DNA of 53,774 nucleotides from Bacteroidaceae bacterium (GTDB lineage: Bacteria; Bacteroidota; Bacteroidia; Bacteroidales; Bacteroidaceae): the NCBI GenBank assembly GCA_017451645.1, contig JAFTNZ010000004.1, positions 1 through 53,774 of the forward strand. The letters are read 5' to 3'. The position numbers and the translations under genes were made by a program. Positions within the stretch are counted from its first letter, which is position 1; each line of letters begins with the position of its first letter. Of the stretch, positions 7,585-15,830 are shown in pieces. The notes under the pieces were generated by a model. The model saw only the letters and a list, made by a program, of their open reading frames with translations. It was not told where the DNA came from and did no database searches.

Positions 7585-8603
7585 AAATACGTATTGACCG
7601 CAAAGCGGAATTGCTCAATGAATATTTGCTTGAAGGCCGAAATATTGTTCTGTTCATAAAAAAGCAACATAGCCTTTTTGTAGTCGATGCTATCTACAGT
7701 TCTGAATGAGACAGGACAATATCTGTTGGCTATAAGAATAGCGTTGCTGGTAATTCGGGCCACCCGTTTATTGCCGTCATTGAATGCTTGAATGTAAGAA
7801 AGAAGAACCAAAATGTATAGTGCTTTTTCAAACACATTATCCCTCGCATTCACTAAATCGCAAGTCTGTTGCAGTGCTTCACGGATTTGGAATTCATTGT
7901 CTATCGGGCGATAATTTGTGCCGGTAATACCAACCCTTCGTGTACGGATATTCCGATCCACTCCTAAGTCCTTTATGAGCAAACTATGAATATCCTCTAT
8001 GCGTGAAATCGTCAAATGTTGAAGATAATCCGGATTGGCAACAATGAAATCCAATGCATCCTTATGGTTGAGCAACATGATGGCCTCTTCCTTTGTTTTA
8101 CCTGCGGCTGTTTGTTTCTCTTTCAACAATCGTTCTGTTTCCAATAGAGAGTACGTATTTCCTTCTATCTGGGAGGACTTCCAACTAAGGTCAATTCCAA
8201 GACGTTCCATCTCACGCCTTTTCTGTTCTTCTGAAAGACTCGAGAAGTTCTCGGCAAATTGTGTTTGCAACGCATTTAATTCGTCCATTTCTTCTTTTGT
8301 AAACAAAGCGATCTTGCTCAACACATTAGGTATGAGGTCAAAATTATATCCTGTCTGAACCTCGCGTTCGTCCACCTCCTTACTATAATATTCATCTAAA
8401 TCCACAGGGGCAAACAGTGCTGAAGCATAATATCTTGTGGCTCGTGCTTTTCCTTCGGCATAAACATAAAAATTGTTCATCAGTTCATTTACCATCCGTT
8501 TGACAGTGGCCAAACTGACTTCACCATTCATTGCTTCCTCTATCTGTCTTGAAGAAACCCCAGGATGAGTTTTAATGTACTCCAATATTACTTTTTTATC
8601 CAT
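7581..8603 (-). CDS. Fic family protein with N-terminal HTH and altered active-site motif
   Basis: A 340-aa protein. The N-terminal helix-turn-helix (about residues 1-55, SSRQIEEAMNGEVSLATVKRMVNEL) precedes a Fic domain. A class II-type inhibitory motif, SSQIEGN, lies at 143-149. Fic enzymes usually transfer AMP from ATP to a target hydroxyl through the motif HPFxDGN(G/K)R. Here residues 272-280 read QAFNDGNKR, so the catalytic His is Gln while the phosphate-binding DGNKR is kept. It may be inactive as an AMP-transferase, or use another chemistry, or act mainly as a ligand-sensing DNA-binding protein. Four operator-like 10-mers upstream suggest self-regulation. The last codons overlap the right arm of the palindromic element. 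Confidence 0.88.
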   Translation of the reverse strand: MDKKVILEYIKTHPGVSSRQIEEAMNGEVSLATVKRMVNELMNNFYVYAEGKARATRYYASALFAPVDLDEYYSKEVDEREVQTGYNFDLIPNVLSKIALFTKEEMDELNALQTQFAENFSSLSEEQKRREMERLGIDLSWKSSQIEGNTYSLLETERLLKEKQTAAGKTKEEAIMLLNHKDALDFIVANPDYLQHLTISRIEDIHSLLIKDLGVDRNIRTRRVGITGTNYRPIDNEFQIREALQQTCDLVNARDNVFEKALYILVLLSYIQAFNDGNKRVARITSNAILIANRYCPVSFRTVDSIDYKKAMLLFYEQNNISAFKQIFIEQFRFAVNTYF

Positions 8604-8634
8604 AACACTATCGCCTTTTTAGTGAGATTTTATA

Positions 8635-8712
8635 AATCAGCTCACAAAAGTATGGAAATCGGCTCAAATAGGCAAGAAAATGAGCTGATTTTATGATACA
8701 GATGAGCCGATT
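8635..8712. promoter_or_regulatory. Operator cluster upstream of the Fic gene
   Basis: Four copies of AATC(A/G)GCTCA occur: two direct (8635-8644 and 8657-8666) and two inverted (8681-8690 TGAGCTGATT and 8703-8712 TGAGCCGATT). Start-to-start steps are 22, 24 and 22 bp. They lie 30-110 bp upstream of the Fic start. Binding by the Fic protein's own HTH is inferred. Confidence 0.7.
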
Positions 8713-8776
8713 CCTTTCTTGCCATGTAGAAAGCAGTTTTCTTTCATAGAGTCCATGATTCCATCCGTCTTACAAT

Positions 8777-11749
8777 GTCTTAATCCTTATTATACCGGAA
8801 CACACTCTACGAGTATTGAGATCACCCCCGCCGCATGTCGTGCCCTGGCAGTCTCAATCCTTATTATACTGGAACACACTCTACGAGAAGGCAAAAGTTG
8901 TGGGGTTCGGGTCAGGGCGGGCGGTCTTAATCCTTATTATACTGGAACACACTCTACGAGTAGAGAAAATCGAAATCAAAACGATTACCGCCGGCAAAGT
9001 CTTAATCCTTATTATACTGGAACACACTCTACGAGATTGACCAAGTATGGGAGGATCAACCTGATTATTGTCGTCTTAATCCTTATTATACTGGAACACA
9101 CTCTACGAGCCATTAACAATTATTCACTTTATTAAAAATTAACAAGTCTTAATCCTTATTATACTGGAACACACTCTACGAGAATAGTAAAATTATGAAT
9201 AAAGTTAGAATTAACAGCGTCTTAATCCTTATTATACTGGAACACACTCTACGAGGGCAAATGCCCAAGGATTTCAATGAGGGTGAACGATACGTCTTAA
9301 TCCTTATTATACTGGAACACACTCTACGAGACCGGCAACACCGATGTAAAGAACCTTTGCATCAGCGTCTTAATCCTTATTATACTGGAACACACTCTAC
9401 GAGTTCCTATATGTCGGAGTGACCCCGCGGAGTTGAAAGCCGTCTTAATCCTTATTATACTGGAACACACTCTACGAGTCGTTTTATGAAACAATCAACA
9501 CAAAGTGTTGAACTGGTCTTAATCCTTATTATACTGGAACACACTCTACGAGTACAATTGAAAAACTAGAAATCAAAACCGTGAAAGTCTTAATCCTTAT
9601 TATACTGGAACACACTCTACGAGCAATGTTTTCTGAGGTTGAAGTAAAAAAAGCGATGGTCTTAATCCTTATTATACTGGAACACACTCTACGAGGAAAT
9701 ATCAAGGCGGTGACAGAGTTGGAAAATGAATTGTCTTAATCCTTATTATACTGGAACACACTCTACGAGTGTTTGACAGAATGGTTACTGCTTATCACAA
9801 CGCTGAGTCTTAATCCTTATTATACTGGAACACACTCTACGAGGAATGGTGTAAAGAAAAGAGAAAAGAAAAAAGAGCGTCTTAATCCTTATTATACTGG
9901 AACACACTCTACGAGATGACGACGCCTTGGAGGATGAGTAGGCTTTGCCTAGTCTTAATCCTTATTATACTGGAACACACTCTACGAGGGGAATGGGATC
10001 CCCAATTAGATCTATTTGAAGAAAAGTCTTAATCCTTATTATACTGGAACACACTCTACGAGTTATTCGTCGCTGCATGCTTCGCGACGTACCGAAACAG
10101 TCTTAATCCTTATTATACTGGAACACACTCTACGAGCTTGGACAAATGCCCAAGGATTTCAGCGAGGGCAAACGAGTCTTAATCCTTATTATACTGGAAC
10201 ACACTCTACGAGTCTTAGGAAACCTATCACAATAAACAGAGCCTGTAAGGTGTCTTAATCCTTATTATACTGGAACACACTCTACGAGATATGGAGAAAT
10301 GTCTTTTGAAGAATCTTTTGAAAGTCTTAATCCTTATTATACTGGAACACACTCTACGAGTATTGGCTCATTGCGTCAAAACGGATGGGGTATGATATGT
10401 CTTAATCCTTATTATACTGGAACACACTCTACGAGTATAAAGATGAAAGTATTTATGACAGCAAGAGAACAAGTCTTAATCCTTATTATACTGGAACACA
10501 CTCTACGAGCTTTGCGAATTAAGACGAAACAGCCTGCACTATCAGTGTCTTAATCCTTATTATACTGGAACACACTCTACGAGACCTCTACGAAACTCTG
10601 CACGAGGTGGAGTTGCACCGTCTTAATCCTTATTATACTGGAACACACTCTACGAGTGTGGGATATTTGAGAATAAACCGAATATAACAAATGTCTTAAT
10701 CCTTATTATACTGGAACACACTCTACGAGAGTGAAGACGATTTCCGAAAGAAGTATAGCGGGAAAGTCTTAATCCTTATTATACTGGAACACACTCTACG
10801 AGTGAAGAGTGCAAACAAAGAAGTAAAAAGTATTGTCTTAATCCTTATTATACTGGAACACACTCTACGAGGTGTTATGACAACAAATAATGATTCAGTA
10901 GTTGGAATGTCTTAATCCTTATTATACTGGAACACACTCTACGAGAAAGAGTTAATTATCGACCGAATCAGCACAAAAAGTCTTAATCCTTATTATACTG
11001 GAACACACTCTACGAGCGCTATCTTATTTTTGGAGAGAAGCGAGAAGGGATAGTCTTAATCCTTATTATACTGGAACACACTCTACGAGGAACACAAGAG
11101 CGGGAAATAGGTAATAACCGAGTATAGTCTTAATCCTTATTATACTGGAACACACTCTACGAGTAACGCCTGCTTTATTAAAAGATATACCTACATTGGT
11201 CTTAATCCTTATTATACTGGAACACACTCTACGAGGAATTTGATTCGTCAATCTTTGGCAGGGAAATGTGTGTCTTAATCCTTATTATACTGGAACACAC
11301 TCTACGAGCAAAAAACAGCTTTCCCCTGCTTTATTGAAGGACATGTCTTAATCCTTATTATACTGGAACACACTCTACGAGTACCAACGAACGATATAAC
11401 AACAATCGAGTATTAAGTCTTAATCCTTATTATACTGGAACACACTCTACGAGACAAACAAATCATTGCAGACAATCTGCAAAATAAGGTCTTAATCCTT
11501 ATTATACTGGAACACACTCTACGAGGAATGTGAATAAAGTTGTCAACCTTATTTCAAAAGAAGGTCTTAATCCTTATTATACTGGAACACACTCTACGAG
11601 TGGGGCGAATTATTATGAAATTGGAAGGATTGAGATGTCTTAATCCTTATTATACTGGAACACACTCTACGAGTCGTGTAGTTTCTTCCTCGCTTGTTGA
11701 GAAGTTCGATTTGTCTTAATCCTTATTATACTGGAACACACTCTACGAG
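8777..11749 (-). CRISPR. Type III-A CRISPR array, 41 repeats and 40 spacers
   Basis: The 37-bp repeat on the plus strand begins GTCTTAATCC and ends CACTCTACGAG. I counted 41 copies with spacers of about 32-39 bp. All are identical except the first two at the left end: 8777 (one change, ATACC for ATACT) and 8851 (GTCTC for GTCTT), as expected for the oldest, leader-distal end. Read on the minus strand, the repeat ends in ATTAAGAC, a good match to the 8-nt crRNA 5' handle (ATTGAAAC-like) left by Cas6. A leader with a promoter lies at the right end next to cas2. The array is therefore transcribed leftwards, and new spacers should enter at 11749. Three spacer pairs are related to each other (see findings). 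Confidence 0.98.
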
Positions 11750-11900
11750 AGCAAATTTTAGAAATAATGGAATTTCAATCAATTAGCAATCAGATATGAG
11801 TGGTAGACTTTATATTTTGATAAAAATATACTCTTCCCTAAGGGGCTGCAAAATTACACAAAATTTCAAAGAACGCAAAGTATCAAAAATACAAAATTAC
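11750..11900 (-). promoter_or_regulatory. CRISPR leader with promoter and palindrome
   Basis: This is an AT-rich stretch between cas2 and the newest repeat. On the minus strand, a -33 TTTG (11876-11879) and a -7 TAATTTTG (11849-11856) are 19 bp apart, so pre-crRNA starts about 90 nt before the first repeat. A perfect inverted repeat TATATTTT-GATA-AAAATATA lies at 11811-11830 inside the transcribed leader. It could be a recognition or bending site for spacer integration. Confidence 0.75.
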
Positions 11901-12380
11901 TTAAAAGAATAGTGTATTCTTGGTTCGCATAATGATATCCACATCGATGGTCTTACCAATGATGCGCATGGATTTCAGTAAATCTGTGGAAACGGGGACA
12001 ACCAAAATGCTGTCTTCATTTTCGTAAAAGGCCTGTACTTCAGTCAGGTCTGAACGTATCTGTTCGTATTTCTCCGGTGAAAGGTCTGCCAGAAAGATGG
12101 AACGTTGGATGCGGAAGCACCCCATCTTCAACAGATATTTCGAAACCTGCTGACGTACCTTGTTGCTCTCTATATCATACATTACAAAAAACAGCATGTC
12201 CGTTACGTTCCTTTCTTTATTATTAGCAATACCTATGACTCTCTCAATCCGTTTCTCTATGCTTTCCAACGATTCCCAACCGTTGCTGGAGGTCGAAACC
12301 ATCTTGGAGCCTTGTACTCCTGCACGGTATAATTTGGCCAGCTTTTGTGGGAAGGTCAGTTCTTGCTTCTTTTTAGCCAT
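11901..12380 (-). CDS. cas2: Cas2 with N-terminal extension
   Basis: An adaptation nuclease-fold protein that bridges Cas1 dimers during spacer integration. The Cas2 core of about 98 aa starts near residue 62 (DMLFFVMYDIESNKVRQQV), with the conserved Asp69 at the end of beta-1 and the RSIFLADLS and DSILVVPVS strands. The 159-aa protein exceeds the usual 90-100 aa because of an N-terminal segment of about 60 residues that is basic and helical (KLAKLYRAGVQGSKMV, ESIEKRIERVIGIANNKER). The start codon overlaps the stop of the prim-pol-like gene by 8 nt (ATGGCTAA), so the extension is translated and coupled. The extension may contact the prim-pol protein or the integration complex; this is inference. 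Confidence 0.93.
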   Translation of the reverse strand: MAKKKQELTFPQKLAKLYRAGVQGSKMVSTSSNGWESLESIEKRIERVIGIANNKERNVTDMLFFVMYDIESNKVRQQVSKYLLKMGCFRIQRSIFLADLSPEKYEQIRSDLTEVQAFYENEDSILVVPVSTDLLKSMRIIGKTIDVDIIMRTKNTLFF

Positions 12381-13398
12381 ATCCTACAATTGTCTCTATG
12401 AAACCGTTTATCAGTTGCACCATCAACTCATTCAGTTCAGCAGATGTTCCGCCGCGTGGAGTCTGCACCACAGAGAAACCACGTTTGCCGTAGAACAGAT
12501 TGACTTCTGCTAATTTTTGTCCCATACGGAAGCGGAGTTTCTTGCCATATTGGATATTTACAACTTCGTAGAGCTGTACACCGGTTTCTTCTACGTATTG
12601 TTTCAATTCACCCATAATTTCATCCAATCGTTGGGGCACGTATGGAGCTGGTTTCTGCTTGGCTGTGACTTTGGGATTGAGCAATGCCTTTACCCGCTGC
12701 ATGACATCAGCGTCAGGGTCTATGCTCCGTTCTTCCTTTTCTGCAGACGAGGCTTGCTCTTTCATCTCCTTAGCCAGTGAGGTTTTCAAATCGAAAAGCA
12801 GACTCACATCATCCTTAGGCAGATAAAAGTTCATATCCACAGTTTCTGCATCAGGATTGTAATAGGCATCAGCATCAATACTGATAAAACAAGCCCTACA
12901 AACATCACTGGTACGTTCGTCTATGACCTGCTCCAAACCGTAGTGCATGGAGAAATCTTTCAGAAAGGCTTTATAGAACAGTGAATAAAGACCGGCATCA
13001 TAACACCGTTCCTTCAGATGGAACAGCACTTTCAATCCGTCTTCGCTGGGAGAGAGGAAACAGAGCATCACCCGAGGGTCGGCCTTCAGCCTCTCCTTAA
13101 TTGCGGCTATATCCAACCCCTTGTCATAGATGTGGTCGATATCCAATATAAAATATTCGGTATAGGCAAAGTTCTCGGTCCGGCGGTAAGGCGGATTGAA
13201 CATGCCACATACCACATAGGGTAACTGCCGCTTCAGCATAGAATACTGTTTGGTATCCAGATTGCGGATTATACGGAGCTGGTTCATCCGTGAAACAATT
13301 TCCGGTTTTGGGTTGCGCAGACTGTGGTAGAGGTAGCCCACCTTCACCTTATTCAAGGCATCTGCACTGCTGATGATGTTACTTCCAACAGACAACAT
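12373..13398 (-). CDS. CRISPR-associated primase-polymerase-like protein (BT4734/VirE-N type AEP)
   Basis: A 341-aa protein placed between cas1 and cas2. Its N-terminal half carries the archaeo-eukaryotic primase signature: motif I FILDIDH with Asp86 and Asp88, motif II SPSEDGLK (116-123, the S-x-G-h-H/K element), and a motif III region VIDERTSDVCRACFISIDAD (158-177). This resembles the BT4734-type prim-pol domain found in Bacteroidetes. CRISPR-associated prim-pols are known in some type III loci and have been linked to adaptation. A charged linker (205-250) leads to a C-terminal domain (about 255-341, YGKKLRFRMGQKLAEVNLFYG) that I cannot name. The stop overlaps the cas2 start by 8 nt, and cas1 ends 4 nt upstream. 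The likely role is to fill in or copy captured ends before integration; activity is inferred. Confidence 0.85.
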   Translation of the reverse strand: MLSVGSNIISSADALNKVKVGYLYHSLRNPKPEIVSRMNQLRIIRNLDTKQYSMLKRQLPYVVCGMFNPPYRRTENFAYTEYFILDIDHIYDKGLDIAAIKERLKADPRVMLCFLSPSEDGLKVLFHLKERCYDAGLYSLFYKAFLKDFSMHYGLEQVIDERTSDVCRACFISIDADAYYNPDAETVDMNFYLPKDDVSLLFDLKTSLAKEMKEQASSAEKEERSIDPDADVMQRVKALLNPKVTAKQKPAPYVPQRLDEIMGELKQYVEETGVQLYEVVNIQYGKKLRFRMGQKLAEVNLFYGKRGFSVVQTPRGGTSAELNELMVQLINGFIETIVGYG

Positions 13399-13402
13399 AG
13401 GC

Positions 13403-14383
13403 TTATTCGTATTTCTTGAACATTTGAGCTAACGATTGGGCATAAAGCTGTATCTGGGTAGCACGCGAGCGGGACACTCCCCGTTGGTTAATCACCTCTT
13501 CCAAATAATCGTTCATGGATTGGATGAGTACCCGACGGCCAAGTCCTTCCAACCAATAGGAACCATCTTCGCGTACCGAATAATAATCATCTGTTATCAC
13601 CCGTTGGGCAACCAGACTATATACTACATAATCTACCCAGATACGGTATATTTCAATGACATCATAGACCAGTACCGGTCGATTGTAGTCATCGCGGTGC
13701 ATGATACCCACGTATGGGTCAATACCGGCCTTTATCAGTGCTCCCTCAATCTTTCCATACAGGAGACCGTAGCCATAGTTCAGCAAAGCATTCACCACAT
13801 CCATGGCCGGATGTTGCGAACGGGCTGCAAAGCGGTACTCTTCGGGAATAAAATGGTTGAGTGTCTCAAAGTATATCTTCGAAGAAACTCCTTCCCAACC
13901 ACGTAGCTGCGAAGCTACATCAGAGACTATTTCACCGTCCAGCTTGGCAATCTTGGTGCGGTAGTCTTCCAAGCGCGATATGCTCTTGTTGCGTAAGTTG
14001 TCGATAGCAGTGTTTTCGGTACGCATCATCAGCAACAGAGCCTGTTGGTTCTCTATCTTTTGGGAGATAATCTCCTTTATCCAAAGAAGGGCATCTTTGG
14101 TAAAGGTAAAGTTCAATTGTCCTTTGCGGATGGTGGAGATGGAACCATATTTGGGACTCCACACCCTTCCGACAGGAGTTCCACCCTTGTCCATAAACAT
14201 AATCTCAATCTCATTCTCTATGGCCAGCATCACAGCATCGCTCGTTATCTGTGCACCCCGACTGATTTGTATCGATTTGATACCGATAACCGGTATGCGT
14301 TGGCGCCCATCCTTATGAGTGATGACAAAAGCCTCATTGTCGCGGCTGAGCGAAGTTCCGAAGGTATTTAGTACAAGTTCCAT
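13403..14383 (-). CDS. cas1: Cas1 integrase
   Basis: The metal-dependent integrase of CRISPR adaptation, 326 aa, of usual length. The N-terminal beta domain (about 1-85) is followed by the helical catalytic domain with Glu164 (RGWEGVSSKIYF), His229 (GIMHRDDYNRP) and Asp241/Glu244 (VYDVIEIYR). There is no reverse-transcriptase or Cas6 fusion, unlike some type III Cas1 proteins. It stands 19 bp after the helicase gene and 4 bp before the prim-pol gene, so the adaptation set is helicase-cas1-primpol-cas2. The start at 14383 gives the standard MELVLNTFGTSL N-terminus. Confidence 0.97.
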   Translation of the reverse strand: MELVLNTFGTSLSRDNEAFVITHKDGRQRIPVIGIKSIQISRGAQITSDAVMLAIENEIEIMFMDKGGTPVGRVWSPKYGSISTIRKGQLNFTFTKDALLWIKEIISQKIENQQALLLMMRTENTAIDNLRNKSISRLEDYRTKIAKLDGEIVSDVASQLRGWEGVSSKIYFETLNHFIPEEYRFAARSQHPAMDVVNALLNYGYGLLYGKIEGALIKAGIDPYVGIMHRDDYNRPVLVYDVIEIYRIWVDYVVYSLVAQRVITDDYYSVREDGSYWLEGLGRRVLIQSMNDYLEEVINQRGVSRSRATQIQLYAQSLAQMFKKYE

Positions 14384-14402
14384 ATATATATAATAAGGTG
14401 AG

Positions 14403-15830
14403 TTACATTATCCAAAAATCATTGACTACGTACAGTTCTTTGCTGGCACGTGTCATAGCTGTATAAATCCACTGATAGACATAGGGTTTCTCTATACCTG
14501 GCAAGTTACGCGGAATATCAAGATAGACATGCTCCCATTCACCACCTTGTGCCTTATGACAAGTAAGTGCATAGCCAAAAACGGTACGCAAAGCATTCAA
14601 GTAAGGATCGCACATCATCATCTTATTGAACAGGTCGGTTCGTTGTCTGATGCCTTTAGCTTTCATGCGGATATAAAAGTCAATCAGCAATTCCTTCTGT
14701 TGTTCTTGCGACAGGTTTGTCTGGTTATGATATAGAATCTCAGCTATCAATAGTTGGGTATAGGTCTTCTTTGTCACTAACTCCTCTACACTTACTTTCA
14801 AGAAAGTAAGTCCGGCACGGCGTTCTTGAATCATTACTTCTTTGACAATTACTTGGTCGCCATTCATCAATCCTGATATGTAATTGTTCTGTGTGACAAG
14901 TAATAAGTCTCCAACTGACAGTTCATTGGAATGTATGCCAAAAGCCGGACGGAGAATTTGAGTCAGCGTATCGCATTGCTTGTTTGAATACCCTAATAAG
15001 GTTGCATTATTATACCCTTTCTCCTTAGCGCATTTGATATATCGGTTGATGAGGTCAGTCTGGCTATCCAAGATATGGATATTTTTGTAGTTTCGGAAAG
15101 GAAATTTGGCCCATTTCCATGGTTGGGGGTTAGCATAAAGTTGGCGCACCTTTTGTGCTGAGTGGACAATGTCATTTCCCTTTTGTTGGCGCATGACCTC
15201 TGTCAATTCCACTTCTTCAGCTTTCATATTGAATGCCTCTTTGAAGTAATTTACAGATAAGGCAGGGGAGAAGCGTTGGGTAATAGGAGGTAACTGACAA
15301 GTGTCACCAACGAAGACGAACTTCCCATTTGGGTTATATTGTAACAAGTCGTTAAGCAGCCGACCACTTCCAAACATAGCCTGTGTAGCCGTCTTGTCTT
15401 CTTTATCAGGGATCATGGATGATTCGTCAATCAAGTAATAGATTTCATCATCCGTCTGGATGGATTCCTGTGAGAATTGCAATAACAGTTGGTTGCCATT
15501 ATCTTTTCCCATTTTGTCTCTGAATGAAACCAATTCCTCCATATCCTGATTCAAATCATTATAGGTATAAATCAAGCTGTGGACAGTTTTCGTCTCTCGC
15601 TCTGTTATGTTCGAAAGAATTTTGGCCGCACGTCCGGTAGAGGCCAGCAGAGTGCAAGGCAAATTCCTTTTGCCAAGTTCCTCAATCAGGCACTTCATCA
15701 TCGTAGTCTTTCCCGTTCCGGCATACCCTTTGAGAATGAAAACCTGAAGAGACTTGTTACGGATAAATTCCACCATGCGATTGAATGCATGTTGTTGATG
15801 TGGAGTCAATTCTATCTTTTTCTTACTCAT
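14403..15830 (-). CDS. SF1B RecD/Dda-like DNA helicase in the CRISPR operon
   Basis: A 475-aa single-motor helicase, inferred to move 5'-3' on DNA. The Walker A motif is GYAGTGKTT (residues 35-43 from this start). Also seen are a Walker B DESS (YYLIDESSMI), motif III GDTCQLPPI, motif V ALTCHKAQGGEW and motif VI YTAMTRA. There is no nuclease domain and no long N-terminal region, so it is nearer Dda or the RecD2 core than full RecD. The chosen ATG at 15830 overlaps the previous gene's stop by 8 nt (ATGAGTAA); an ATG at 15848 would add six residues. Its place directly upstream of cas1, with translational coupling to an effector gene, argues for a CRISPR role such as unwinding or trimming prespacers. 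That role is inference. Confidence 0.9.
   Translation of the reverse strand: MSKKKIELTPHQQHAFNRMVEFIRNKSLQVFILKGYAGTGKTTMMKCLIEELGKRNLPCTLLASTGRAAKILSNITERETKTVHSLIYTYNDLNQDMEELVSFRDKMGKDNGNQLLLQFSQESIQTDDEIYYLIDESSMIPDKEDKTATQAMFGSGRLLNDLLQYNPNGKFVFVGDTCQLPPITQRFSPALSVNYFKEAFNMKAEEVELTEVMRQQKGNDIVHSAQKVRQLYANPQPWKWAKFPFRNYKNIHILDSQTDLINRYIKCAKEKGYNNATLLGYSNKQCDTLTQILRPAFGIHSNELSVGDLLLVTQNNYISGLMNGDQVIVKEVMIQERRAGLTFLKVSVEELVTKKTYTQLLIAEILYHNQTNLSQEQQKELLIDFYIRMKAKGIRQRTDLFNKMMMCDPYLNALRTVFGYALTCHKAQGGEWEHVYLDIPRNLPGIEKPYVYQWIYTAMTRASKELYVVNDFWIM

Noticed and set aside
8719-11251. Several open frames across the CRISPR array (repeated LILIILEHTL or NPYYTGTHST peptides)
   Set aside because: They are artefacts of translating the identical repeats; the region is a non-coding array.
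11526-11563. Similarity of this spacer to 9183-9218 (shared TGAATAAAGTT)
   Set aside because: Only 11 bases agree, in AT-rich sequence; chance is likely.
13403-14383. Possibility of an RT-Cas1 fusion explaining antisense spacers
   Set aside because: Cas1 is of normal length with no reverse-transcriptase motifs, and none is encoded nearby.
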